Shown here: piece after piece, positions 26,969 through 35,668 of the stretch
Layout: the number at the start of each line of letters is the position of its first letter
Numbering within the stretch: the stretch's first letter is position 1
NCBI RefSeq assembly: GCF_014643375.1
Contig: NZ_BMJJ01000013.1
Location: 65,663-129,662 of the forward strand
Direction: 5' to 3'
Source of the DNA: Aureimonas glaciei
Lineage (GTDB): Bacteria; Pseudomonadota; Alphaproteobacteria; Rhizobiales; Rhizobiaceae
DNA: 64,000 nucleotides
Translations under genes and position numbers: made by a program
Notes under the pieces: generated by a model
Told to the model about the DNA's origin: nothing
The model's input: only the letters and a program-made list of their open reading frames with translations
Database searches by the model: none

Positions 26969-28505
26969 GCTATCCCGCATCACCAAGCGATTTCCGGGCG
27001 TCACCGCCAACGAGGACGTCTCGTTTTCGGTCGGCGCCGGCGAGATCCATGCGCTGCTCGGCGAAAACGGCGCGGGCAAGTCGACCCTCGTCAAGATCAT
27101 CTACGGCGTCCAGAAGGCCGACGAGGGCACCGTGCTCTGGGACGGCCAGCCGGTCTCGATCGCCAGCCCCCGCGAGGCGCGAAAGCTCGGCATCGGCATG
27201 GTGTTCCAGCATTTCTCGCTGTTCGAGGCGATGACCGTGCTGGAGAACATCGCGCTCGGCCTCGACAATCCTCCGCCGCGCAAGGCGCTGGAAGGCGAGG
27301 TGCGGGCGCTGCTGGCGACCTACGACCTCACGCTCGACCCGCACCGCTATGTCCACACGCTCTCGGTCGGCGAGCGCCAGCGCATCGAGATCGTCCGGGC
27401 GCTGTTGACCAAGCCGAAGCTGCTGATCATGGACGAGCCGACCTCGGTGCTGACGCCGCAGGAAGTGGAAAAGCTGTTCCAGATCCTGCGCAAGCTCGCC
27501 GCCGAGGGCTGCTCCATCCTGTACATTTCGCACAAGCTTTCCGAGATCAAGGCGCTGTGCGAGAGCGCCACGATCCTGCGCTTCGGCAAGGTCGTGGCGA
27601 CCTGCGACCCGCGCCAGGAAACGGCGCGGTCGATGGCCGAGATGATGATCGGCGGCACGTTGAAGGATCTGTCGCACAAGAATGGCGGCGGCGCCGGCGC
27701 AGACCGGCTGGTGGTGGAAAACCTCTCGGCGCCGGGCGAGCCGCCCTTCGGCACCAGCCTGAAGGAGATCGGCTTCACCGTGCGGGCTGGCGAAATTTTC
27801 GGCATTGCCGGCGTCGCCGGCAATGGCCAGAACGAGCTGATCGCCGCGCTCTCCGGCGAGATTCCCGGCACCGGGCGGATCACGCTCGACGGGGCCGAGA
27901 TCAACGGCCTCAGCGTCGACGGCCGCCGGCGCCGGGGTCTCGCCGCCGTTCCCGAAGAGCGCAACGGCCACGCCGCCGTTCCCGGCATGAACCTCTCGGA
28001 CAATGCCGTGCTCTCGGCCCGCGGCCGCAAGCGGCTCGCTGTGGGCGGCTTCCTCCGGCCCTTCGCGGCCCGCGCCTATGCGGCCGACGTCATCGGCGCC
28101 TTCTCGGTGCGCTCGACCGGCCCGAGGGCGTTTGCCTCCAGCCTTTCCGGCGGCAATCTGCAGAAATTCATCATGGGCCGCGAGATCATGCAGGATCCGG
28201 CCGTCCTCGTCGTGTCGCAGCCGACCTGGGGCGTCGATGCGGGCGCGGCCGGCTTCATCCGCCAGGCGATGCTGGATCTCGCCGCCAAGGGGGCGGCGAT
28301 CCTCGTGGTCAGCCAGGATCTCGACGAGCTCCTGGATCTCTGCGACCGCATCGCGGTGATCAACGAGGGACGCCTGTCGCCGGTCATGGACGTGAAGGGC
28401 GTGTCGATCGAGACGCTGGGCCTCCTGATGGGCGGCGTTCACGGCGCGAACCTGCCGCCGCCGCCGCTGTCCGCCGAGATCGTCGGAGCCGTGCATGGCG
28501 CCTAG
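26952..28505 (+). CDS. BMP-type nucleoside/purine ABC transporter, ATPase
   Basis: 517 residues with two ABC cassettes. The first has an intact Walker A (GENGAGKST near residue 36), LSVGERQRIEIVRAL and LLIMDEPTSVLTPQE. The second is degenerate (AGVAGNGQNELIAAL, SLSGGNLQKFIMGRE), as usual for RbsA/NupO-like tandem ATPases. GMVFQHFSLFEAMTVLENI is typical of the BMP nucleoside group. With the two permeases and the BMP lipoprotein-like binding protein downstream, it forms an importer. Its place between xdhC and puuD points to purine nucleosides or bases as substrate. Confidence 0.92.
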   Translation: MPARLELSRITKRFPGVTANEDVSFSVGAGEIHALLGENGAGKSTLVKIIYGVQKADEGTVLWDGQPVSIASPREARKLGIGMVFQHFSLFEAMTVLENIALGLDNPPPRKALEGEVRALLATYDLTLDPHRYVHTLSVGERQRIEIVRALLTKPKLLIMDEPTSVLTPQEVEKLFQILRKLAAEGCSILYISHKLSEIKALCESATILRFGKVVATCDPRQETARSMAEMMIGGTLKDLSHKNGGGAGADRLVVENLSAPGEPPFGTSLKEIGFTVRAGEIFGIAGVAGNGQNELIAALSGEIPGTGRITLDGAEINGLSVDGRRRRGLAAVPEERNGHAAVPGMNLSDNAVLSARGRKRLAVGGFLRPFAARAYAADVIGAFSVRSTGPRAFASSLSGGNLQKFIMGREIMQDPAVLVVSQPTWGVDAGAAGFIRQAMLDLAAKGAAILVVSQDLDELLDLCDRIAVINEGRLSPVMDVKGVSIETLGLLMGGVHGANLPPPPLSAEIVGAVHGA

Positions 28506-29604
28506 GCTGGTACCGCGCCTCGCCCCCAGCCGGGCGATGGTCTTTGCCGCGCCGGTGATCGCGGTGCTGGCGACCATCGTCGTCGGCGCGCTCGGCTTTA
28601 CCCTCCTCGGCTATGACGGCATCGGCGCCATCCGCGAGATCTTTCTGTCACCGCTGATGTCGGCCTATCGCTGGCAGGACCTTTTGGTGAAGGCGGCGCC
28701 GCTGGCGATCATCGCCATCGGCCTGTCGATCGGCTTTCGCGCCAATGTCTGGAACATCGGTGCCGAAGGCCAGTACGTGCTGGGCGGTCTCGGCGGCACC
28801 GCGGTGGCGCTGCTGACCGCGGAGATGACCGGCGTCTGGATCCTGCCGGCGATGATCCTTTGCGGCATCCTCGGCGGCATGGCCTATGCCGCGGTGCCGG
28901 CGCTGCTGCGCACAAAGCTCGGCGTCAACGAGATCCTGTCCAGCCTGATGCTGAACTACGTCGCCATCCAGCTCCTGTACTATCTGATGCGGGGCCCCTG
29001 GAAGGACCCGATGGGCTTCAATTTTCCGCAGACGATCCTGTTCGGCGCGGCGCAGACGCTGCCGATCGCCATCCCCGGCACGCTCGTCCACATCGGCGTG
29101 CCGATCGCCGCCGCGTTGGCGCTGACGGTGTGGTTCCTGCTCGCCCGCAGCGTCATGGGCTTCCAGATCCGCGTCGTCGGCCTCGCGCCGAATGCCGCGC
29201 GCTATGGCGGCTTTCGCGAAAAGCGGACGATCTGGCTGGCGCTGATGGCCGGCGGCGGCTTCGCTGGCCTTGCCGGGGCGATCGAGGTCGCCGGGCCTTT
29301 CGGGCAGATGGTGCCGGGCTTTCCGACCGGCTACGGCTATACCGCGATCATCGTCGCCTTTCTCGGCCGGCTGCACCCGATCGGCATCCTGCTGGCCGCG
29401 CTGATCCTGGCGCTGACCTATGTCGGCGGCGAGAGTGCGCAGACGACCATCGGCCTGCCCGCGGCGGCGGCCGGCGTGTTCCAGTCGCTGATGCTGTTCT
29501 TCCTCCTCGCGGCCGACATCCTCGTCCGCTACCGCCTCGTGCTCGGCACAAAGCCGGTGGACGAGGCCCGGCCGGTGGCCGCGGTCCGCACGGTGGCGCC
29601 ATGA
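28495..29604 (+). CDS. BMP-type ABC transporter permease 1
   Basis: 369 residues, about ten hydrophobic segments. The family core is GFRANVWNIGAEGQYVLGG near residue 81, LLRTKLGVNEILSSLMLNY near 137, and the cytoplasmic coupling stretch FQIRVVGLAPNAARYGGF. It overlaps the ATPase gene by 11 bases and permease 2 by 4, so all three are coupled. It forms half of the channel of the nucleoside/purine importer. Confidence 0.92.
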   Translation: MAPRLVPRLAPSRAMVFAAPVIAVLATIVVGALGFTLLGYDGIGAIREIFLSPLMSAYRWQDLLVKAAPLAIIAIGLSIGFRANVWNIGAEGQYVLGGLGGTAVALLTAEMTGVWILPAMILCGILGGMAYAAVPALLRTKLGVNEILSSLMLNYVAIQLLYYLMRGPWKDPMGFNFPQTILFGAAQTLPIAIPGTLVHIGVPIAAALALTVWFLLARSVMGFQIRVVGLAPNAARYGGFREKRTIWLALMAGGGFAGLAGAIEVAGPFGQMVPGFPTGYGYTAIIVAFLGRLHPIGILLAALILALTYVGGESAQTTIGLPAAAAGVFQSLMLFFLLAADILVRYRLVLGTKPVDEARPVAAVRTVAP

Positions 29605-30527
29605 CGACGACGCTCCTGATCTCCATCCTGATGACGCTCGCCGCCGCGGCGACGCCGATCCTCATCGCTGCGCTCGGCGAGCTGGTGGCGGAAAAGTCGG
29701 GCGTTCTCAATCTCGGCGTCGAGGGCATGATGCTGATCGGCGCCGTCAGCGGCTTCGCCGTGGCCGTCACCACCGGCAGCCCGGCGCTCGGGTGCCTCGC
29801 CGCCATGGTGGCGGCCGGCGCGGCGTCGATGATCTTCGCCGTCCTCGCCCTCAGCCTCACCGCCAACCAGGTGGCGACGGGCCTCGCCCTCACCATCTTC
29901 GGCACCGGCATCTCGGCGCTGGCCGGTGCGCCTTTCGTCGGCCTGACGACGCCGACGCTCGGCCTCGTCTTCCCGCCGAGCCTCGCCGCCGATCCCGTGC
30001 TGCGGCTCGTCTTCGGCCATTCGCCGCTGGTCTACATCGCGCTCATCCTGACCTTCGCGGTCTGGTGGTTCCTGTCGCGCAGCCGCGCCGGGCTGATCCT
30101 GCGCGCCATTGGCGAATCGGATGGGGCCGCCCATTCGATCGGCTATCCCGTCCTCAAGGTGCGCTATCTCGCGGTGCTCTTCGGCGGAGCCATGGCGGGG
30201 CTCGGCGGCGCCTACTACTCGCTGGTGCTGACGCCGATGTGGGCCGAGCGCCTGACCGCCGGGCGCGGCTGGATCGCCATCGCCCTCGTCGTCTTCGCCT
30301 CCTGGCGGCCGGGACGGCTGGCGCTCGGAGCCTATCTCTTCGGCGCTGTCATTACGCTGGAGCTGCAGGCCAAGGCCGCCGGCTTCTCCGCCTTCGCGCC
30401 GGAGTTCCTCTCCAGCCTTCCCTACCTTGCCACCATCGTCGTCCTCGCCGTCATCTCGGTCGGCCGAGCCGGTGGCAACACCGCCGCCCCCGCCTGTCTC
30501 GGCAAGCCGTTCCGGGCGAGCGCCTGA
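29601..30527 (+). CDS. BMP-type ABC transporter permease 2
   Basis: 308 residues from the ATG at 29601. About eight to ten membrane helices are predicted. The motif LGELVAEKSGVLNLGVEGMMLIGA near residue 27 is the signature of the second permease of BMP-family importers; SLTANQVATGLALTIFGTG and SRAGLILRAIGESDGAAHSIG follow. It pairs with permease 1. The binding-protein gene follows 44 bases downstream. Confidence 0.92.
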   Translation: MTTTLLISILMTLAAAATPILIAALGELVAEKSGVLNLGVEGMMLIGAVSGFAVAVTTGSPALGCLAAMVAAGAASMIFAVLALSLTANQVATGLALTIFGTGISALAGAPFVGLTTPTLGLVFPPSLAADPVLRLVFGHSPLVYIALILTFAVWWFLSRSRAGLILRAIGESDGAAHSIGYPVLKVRYLAVLFGGAMAGLGGAYYSLVLTPMWAERLTAGRGWIAIALVVFASWRPGRLALGAYLFGAVITLELQAKAAGFSAFAPEFLSSLPYLATIVVLAVISVGRAGGNTAAPACLGKPFRASA

Positions 30528-30571
30528 TCCGGCCCGCCATCCCCTCCACCATCGTCCCAAGGAGTGCCATC

Positions 30572-31657
30572 ATGACCGTCCTGACCCGCCGCCAACTGCT
30601 CGCCGGAGGCGCATCCCTCCTGGTCCTCGCCAGCCTGCCGGGCTTCGCCTTCGCGCAGGAGAAGAAGGAGACCGTCAAGGCCGCCTTCGTCTATGTCGGC
30701 CCGGTCGGCGACTTCGGCTATTCCTTCGCCCATGACCAGGGCCGCAAGTTCCTGGAGGAAAAGCTCGGCGACAAGGTCGAGACGAGCTTCGTCGAGAACG
30801 TGGCCGAAGGCCCGGACGCCGAGCGCGTCATCCGCCAGCTGGCGCAGGACGGCAACGACATCATCTTCACCACCTCCTTCGGCTTCATGCAGCCGACCGC
30901 CAAGGTCGCCAAGCAGTTCCCGAACGTGAAGTTCGAGCACGCCACCGGCTTCACCACCGGCCCGAACATGGGCATCTACAATTCGCGCTTCCACGAGGGC
31001 CGCGCCGTGCTCGGCACCATCGCGGCGATGATGTCGAAGACCGGCAAGGGCGGCTACGTCGCCTCCTTCCCGATCCCGGAAGTGGTGATGGGCATCAACG
31101 CCTTCACGCTCGCAGCGCGTAAGATCAACCCGAAGTTCGAGACCCAGGTCGTCTGGGTGAATTCCTGGTACGACCCGGCCAAGGAGGCGGACGCCGCCAA
31201 GGCGCTGATGGACCAGGGCGCCGACGTCATCACCCAGCACACGGATTCGCCGGGTCCCCTGCAGGCCGCCGAGCAGCGCGGCGCCATCGCCTTCGGCCAG
31301 GCCTGGGACATGCAGAGCTTCGCGCCGAACGCCCACATGACCGCGATCGTCGACCACTGGGGCCCGCATTACGTCACCTCGGTCCAGGCCGTTCTCGACG
31401 GCACCTGGAAGCCGGGCGACGTCTGGGGCGGGATGAAGGAGGACTTCGTGGAGATGAGCCCCTTCAACCCGAAAATGCCCGAGGACGTGAAGGCCGCCGC
31501 GCAGAAGATGGTCGACGAGACCAAGGCCGGCACCTTCCAGATCTTCACCGGCCCGATCAACGACCAGTCCGGCGCCGAAAAGATCCCGGCCGGCACGGTC
31601 ATTCCGGATGCCGATCTGTTGAAGATGGACTGGTATGTCGAGGGCGTGAAGTCTTAA
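30572..31657 (+). CDS. BMP family substrate-binding protein
   Basis: 361 residues from the ATG at 30572, preceded by an AAGGAG ribosome site. A twin-arginine-like signal (TRRQLLAGGASLLVLASL, cleavage near AFAQ) leads to the BMP domain: VYVGPVGDFGYSFAHDQGRK, DIIFTTSFGFMQP, NMGIYNSRFHEGRAVLG, GADVITQHTDSPGP, GQAWDMQSFAPNAHMTAI. It lacks the lipobox cysteine of many BMP lipoproteins, so it should be soluble in the periplasm. It presumably binds nucleosides, purine bases or related ureides and serves the preceding ATPase and permeases. Confidence 0.93.
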   Translation: MTVLTRRQLLAGGASLLVLASLPGFAFAQEKKETVKAAFVYVGPVGDFGYSFAHDQGRKFLEEKLGDKVETSFVENVAEGPDAERVIRQLAQDGNDIIFTTSFGFMQPTAKVAKQFPNVKFEHATGFTTGPNMGIYNSRFHEGRAVLGTIAAMMSKTGKGGYVASFPIPEVVMGINAFTLAARKINPKFETQVVWVNSWYDPAKEADAAKALMDQGADVITQHTDSPGPLQAAEQRGAIAFGQAWDMQSFAPNAHMTAIVDHWGPHYVTSVQAVLDGTWKPGDVWGGMKEDFVEMSPFNPKMPEDVKAAAQKMVDETKAGTFQIFTGPINDQSGAEKIPAGTVIPDADLLKMDWYVEGVKS

Positions 31658-31712
31658 GGGCTGTTTTTGGAAGGGACGTCGGCTCCGTCGGCGTCTCCCT
31701 CACCCTTATCCA

Positions 31713-31844
31713 CTAGTCATCCTCGGGCTTGACCCGAGGACCCATGCCAAACCGCCGAAGGTGGGGGTGTGTGGACCATCCCTGACCCGGTTTGGCAGTG
31801 ATGACGCTCCGGCATGGGTCCCGGGTCAAGCCCGGGATGACTAG
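31713..31844. repeat. Intergenic inverted repeat, type D
   Basis: Left arm CTAGTCATCCTCGGGCTTGA followed by CCCGAGGACCCATGCC (from 31713) and right arm GGCATGGGTCCCGGGTCAAG followed by CCCGGGATGACTAG (to 31844) are inverted copies with few mismatches. A second, inner pairing joins GCCAAACCG and CGGTTTGGC. The TCATCC-CGGGCTTGACCCG-GGACCCATG motif is a repeat familiar from many alphaproteobacteria. It is unrelated to types A-C and sits between the BMP gene and puuD; nothing else is seen in that 274-base gap. Confidence 0.85.
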
Positions 31845-31931
31845 GTCGGGGTGAGCGTTCCGATCTGGTCGGCCGGCGGTCTCTGCCGGGCAATCTCGCC
31901 TTCTTTTCCGTCCGTCACCAAGGCAACCCGC

Positions 31932-33173
31932 ATGGCACCCTACGTGACCGAATGGCTGTCCTTCGCCGTCCGATGGGTGCATGTCGTCACCGCCATGGCC
32001 TGGATCGGCTCGTCCTTCTACTTCATCGCGCTCGATCTCGGCCTGCGGAAATCGCGCGCCCTGCCGCCGGGCGTCGGCGGGGAGGCGTGGCAGGTGCACG
32101 GCGGCGGATTCTACCACGTGCAGAAATACATGGTGGCGCCGCCGGACATGCCGGAGGACCTCACCTGGTTCAAATGGGAGAGCTATTCGACCTGGCTGTC
32201 GGGCGCGGCCCTCCTGTTCCTCGTCTATTATCTCGGCGCCGACCTCTATCTGATCGATCCCGAGCGCGCCGACCTGCCGGTCTGGGGGGCCTCGGCGATC
32301 GGCATTGCCGGCCTCGCGCTCGGCTGGGTCGTCTACGATCTCCTGTGCAAGTCGCCGCTGAAGAGAAACGACACGGCGCTTCTGGCCGCGCTCTTCGTCT
32401 ATGTGGTTCTGGCCTCGTACCTCTTCTCCCAGGTCTTTTCCGGCCGCGGGGCCATGCTGCACACCGGCGCGATGATCGCGACGATCATGACCGCGAACGT
32501 CTTCCGCCTGATCATCCCGAACCAGCGGATCGTCGTCGCCGACCTGAAGGCCGGGCGCACGCCGCCGGCGCATCTCGGCGCCGAGGCCAAGCAGCGCTCG
32601 CTGCACAACAACTACCTGACCCTGCCGGTCGTCTTCCTGATGCTGTCGAACCACTATCCGCTGGCCTTCGCCACCGAGTGGAACTGGGTGATCGCCGGGC
32701 TGGTGCTGCTGATGGGCGCCGTCATCCGGCACTTCTTCAACACCCTGCACCGGACGCACCAAAAACTCTGGTGGTGCTGGGGTGTGGCGGGCGTGCTGTT
32801 TGCCGCGGTCATCACCCTGTCCGGCGCGCCGGGCTGGCGCGTCGCGCCGGCGGAAGCGGTGTCTCGCGAAGGGAAGGGCGATCCCGCCGCGGCGCTGTCG
32901 ACCTCGGTGCATTTCGCGGAAGCGGCGGGGATCGTCCAGGCGCGCTGCGCCATGTGCCACGCCCGCGAGCCGCTCTGGCCGGGCCTCCTCCACGCGCCGA
33001 AGCACGTCTTTCTCGAGAGCGAGGACGACATCCTCCACAATGCCTCCTTGATCTCCGTCCAGGCTGTGCGCAGCCATGCGATGCCGCCCGGCAACATCAC
33101 CGGCCTCGAACCCGAGGAGCGCCGCCTTCTCTCCGCCTGGATCCAGTCCGGCGACGGGGTTTACCGTCCATGA
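31932..33173 (+). CDS. puuD: Urate oxidase PuuD, membrane-bound, with cytochrome c domain
   Basis: 413 residues from the ATG at 31932 (a longer frame from 31851 crosses the repeat region). About eight membrane helices with conserved histidines (VRWVHVVTAMAWIGSSFYF, GGGFYHVQKYMVAPP, HNNYLTLPVVFLMLSNHYP) make up the PuuD domain. The C-terminal 90 residues are a c-type cytochrome with CAMCH haem motif and a methionine ligand candidate in SHAMPPGN. It oxidises urate to 5-hydroxyisourate and passes electrons to the respiratory chain and not to oxygen as peroxide. It fills the step between XdhAB and HiuH. Its stop overlaps the guaD start. Confidence 0.94.
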   Translation: MAPYVTEWLSFAVRWVHVVTAMAWIGSSFYFIALDLGLRKSRALPPGVGGEAWQVHGGGFYHVQKYMVAPPDMPEDLTWFKWESYSTWLSGAALLFLVYYLGADLYLIDPERADLPVWGASAIGIAGLALGWVVYDLLCKSPLKRNDTALLAALFVYVVLASYLFSQVFSGRGAMLHTGAMIATIMTANVFRLIIPNQRIVVADLKAGRTPPAHLGAEAKQRSLHNNYLTLPVVFLMLSNHYPLAFATEWNWVIAGLVLLMGAVIRHFFNTLHRTHQKLWWCWGVAGVLFAAVITLSGAPGWRVAPAEAVSREGKGDPAAALSTSVHFAEAAGIVQARCAMCHAREPLWPGLLHAPKHVFLESEDDILHNASLISVQAVRSHAMPPGNITGLEPEERRLLSAWIQSGDGVYRP

Positions 33174-34567
33174 CCCTGCCCGACCTGACATCGCGCAAGA
33201 CCGCCCTGCGCGGCCGGCTGCTCTGGTTCGACGCTGATCCCGCCGTCAGCGCCAAGGCCGCCCGCTTTATCGAGGACGGGATCGTCGTCGCTGAAAACGG
33301 CGTGATCACCGAGGTCGGCGAGGCCGCGCCGATCCTCAAGCGCCTCAGCGGCGACGTCGTGGTCAGCGATCATCGCCCGCACCTGATCCTCCCCGGCTTC
33401 ATCGATCCGCACCTGCACATGCCGCAGACGCAGGTGATCGGCTCCTATGGCGCCGAGCTGATGGAATGGCTGGCGAAGTACACCTTTCCCGAGGAAAGCC
33501 GTTACGGCGACCCGGCCGTTGCGCAGGAGGCGGCGGTGTTTCTCGTCGACGAACTCCTGCGCTGCGGCACGACGACGGCGGCAGTCTACTGCACGACGCA
33601 TCCCGAAAGTGTCGACGCCTTCTTCACCGAAGCCGAGCGGCGACACTTGAGGATGATCGCCGGCAAGGTGATGATGGACCGCAACGCGCCGCCGGCCCTG
33701 CTCGACACGGCCGAGACCGGCTATGCGCAGTCTAAGGCGCTGATCGCCAAGTGGCACGGCCGCGGACGGCTCGCCTACGCGATCTCGCCGCGCTTCGCGC
33801 CGACCTCGAGCGAGGCGCAGCTGACCGCGACGGGCGTCCTGGCATCCGAGCACCCCGACCTGCACATCCAGACGCATCTCTCCGAGAACCACGGCGAGAT
33901 CGCCTTCGTGCGCGAACTCTTTCCCTGGTCGAAGGACTATACCGAGGTCTACGAGCGCCACGGCCTCGTCCGCGAGAAAGCCCTGTTCGGCCACTGCCTG
34001 CATCTCAGCGAAAGGGAGCGGACGGCTCTGGGCGACAGGGACGCCTCGGCGATCTTCTGCCCGACCTCGAACCTCTTCCTGGGTTCCGGCCTGTTCGACC
34101 TTGCCGCCATTCGCGGCGCCGGCATCCGCGTCGGCCTCGCCACCGACATCGGCGGCGGCACCAGCTATTCGATGCTGCAGACGGCAGCCGAGGCCTACAA
34201 GGTGCTGGCCATGAACGGCCAGACGCTGACGGCCTACGACGCCTTCCACATGATGACCGCCGGCAACGCCCATGCGCTGGGCCTCGAGGAGCGGATCGGG
34301 CGTCTGGCTTCCGGCTTCGACGCCGACATGGTGGTGCTCGATTCCGGCGCCACGCCAGCGCTGCGCCGGCGCATGGCACGGGCGGAGACGCTGCCGGAGG
34401 AGCTGTTCGTGCTGATGACGATGGGCGACGACCGGTCGGTGGTCGCGACCTACGCGGCCGGGCGGCGGGTCCATGAGCGTCAGGGACTGGCCAGCCCTTC
34501 GATTTCGCCGCCGACGGAGAACGTCGTCCGGTCGTCGCCGTCCGCCGCGCGTCAGTCGGCGCAGTAG
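33170..34567 (+). CDS. guaD: Guanine deaminase
   Basis: 465 residues from the ATG at 33170. Amidohydrolase fold with zinc ligands in GFIDPHLHMPQTQVIGSYG near residue 78, the GuaD-specific LMEWLAKYTFPEE, QTHLSENHGEI, LFGHCLHLSERE, FCPTSNLFLGSG and GLATDIGGGTSYSML. It converts guanine to xanthine plus ammonia, entering the XdhAB step. The C-terminal 25 residues (SPSISPPTENVV...) go beyond the usual end and are probably disordered. Ends 13 bases from the convergent LuxR-type gene. Confidence 0.94.
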   Translation: MTLPDLTSRKTALRGRLLWFDADPAVSAKAARFIEDGIVVAENGVITEVGEAAPILKRLSGDVVVSDHRPHLILPGFIDPHLHMPQTQVIGSYGAELMEWLAKYTFPEESRYGDPAVAQEAAVFLVDELLRCGTTTAAVYCTTHPESVDAFFTEAERRHLRMIAGKVMMDRNAPPALLDTAETGYAQSKALIAKWHGRGRLAYAISPRFAPTSSEAQLTATGVLASEHPDLHIQTHLSENHGEIAFVRELFPWSKDYTEVYERHGLVREKALFGHCLHLSERERTALGDRDASAIFCPTSNLFLGSGLFDLAAIRGAGIRVGLATDIGGGTSYSMLQTAAEAYKVLAMNGQTLTAYDAFHMMTAGNAHALGLEERIGRLASGFDADMVVLDSGATPALRRRMARAETLPEELFVLMTMGDDRSVVATYAAGRRVHERQGLASPSISPPTENVVRSSPSAARQSAQ

Positions 34568-34580
34568 GCGCCCGGACGCC

Positions 34581-35228
34581 TCAGCCGAGCAGGCCGAGGC
34601 GGATGGCGTGGGCGACGGTCTGGACGCGGTTGACCGCATTCATCTTCTGCGCGGCCGAGCTCAGATAGGAGTTCACCGTGTTCTCCGAGACGCCGATGAT
34701 GCCGGCGATCTCCGAGGAGGTCTTGCCGGCGGCACTCCAGCGCAGGCATTCGATCTCGCGCGGCGCCAGCGGCGTCACCGTCGCGCGCGGCTGGAGCAGG
34801 CTGGTGAGCCGGGCGAACAGGTACAGCGCATAGAGATGCAGGTCGCCATAGGCCCCGATCGGCAGGGACCTTGCGCCCGGCAGGATCAGAAGCGTGCCAC
34901 GGGCGCGCTCGCAGAACAGCGGCAGGAAGACCGCGGCGTCGAGATGCGTGGCGTGGCCGTCCGTCGCGAGGCGGAAGGGGGCGATGCTCCCCAGAACCTG
35001 TGTCCTGGCTTGAGGATCGGTTTCGACGAGATGGTGCAGCGCGGCGGCGGGATCCTCCGTCCAGCTCGAGGTCACCATTTCGAACGATAAGGCCGAACGG
35101 TCGAGCTTGACCGTCAACAGGGCGAAGCCGGCGAAGGCATTGCACTCGCAGATGCGCTTCAGCGCCCGTTTGGCATGATAGAGGGTCTCGATCTCGGGAA
35201 GCAGCGAGAACTCGCTCGCATCGACCAT
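34581..35228 (-). CDS. LuxR-family transcriptional regulator
   Basis: 215 residues from the ATG at 35228; a GTG at 35381 would add 51 residues without recognisable features. The N-terminal 140 residues resemble the small autoinducer-binding-like sensor fold of LuxR solos. The C-terminal HTH is clear: PLAPREIECLRWSAAGKTSSEIAGIIGVSENTVNSYLSSAAQKMNA in order. No luxI-type synthase gene is in the window. The ligand is unknown; a metabolite of purine or sugar metabolism is as likely as a homoserine lactone. It faces guaD tail to tail and is divergent from the FAA-hydrolase gene. Confidence 0.85.
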   Translation of the reverse strand: MVDASEFSLLPEIETLYHAKRALKRICECNAFAGFALLTVKLDRSALSFEMVTSSWTEDPAAALHHLVETDPQARTQVLGSIAPFRLATDGHATHLDAAVFLPLFCERARGTLLILPGARSLPIGAYGDLHLYALYLFARLTSLLQPRATVTPLAPREIECLRWSAAGKTSSEIAGIIGVSENTVNSYLSSAAQKMNAVNRVQTVAHAIRLGLLG

Positions 35229-35668
35229 CGAATCGCCAGCAAGGTCATGATCCCTTAGCAAAACCGTCGCGGACGATGGTACTGTCCGCACGGGAACGTC
35301 TGACGCCTGGCTGTTCAGTAAAGTTTTCACAGCATACCATTTCAACAGGTCGATCGGCTGACGGAATTGGCAATCGATCACTTGGGCAACGCGCTCAACA
35401 ATGACGTATCTTCATTTCCTTGCGCATGACTTGCCGGCAGAGATGCTGAAAAAGCGCTAAGAGTAACGTTTGATTGGAGAACGGGCGCTGATGGCGCGAC
35501 GTCCGATCCTTTGCCAAGACATCGCCGGAAGCTGGAAGCGATTTTGGCGGCGGCCGCAGACAAAGCCGCGTCGAGGCCTATGTCCGTTCGGGCTGGCCTC
35601 GCCGGCCGGTGACGGAAGATACGGACGCGGTCCGAAGAAGTCAGAAGAAGTCAGAAGGGAAGACGAGG
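35229..35668. other. Divergent intergenic region, no gene seen
   Basis: 440 bases between the LuxR-type gene and the FAA-hydrolase gene. It is less GC-rich than its surroundings around 35290-35480, as expected for regulatory DNA, and must hold promoters in both directions. I could not place convincing -35/-10 boxes. GAAGAAGTCA is repeated twice in tandem at 35634-35653, just before the ribosome site of the plus-strand gene. Short frames in the region do not look like protein. Confidence 0.5.

Noticed and set aside
35378-35563. Short minus-strand frame in the gap upstream of the LuxR-type gene
   Set aside because: No ribosome site, no recognisable protein pattern, and the region is low in GC as expected for a promoter gap.
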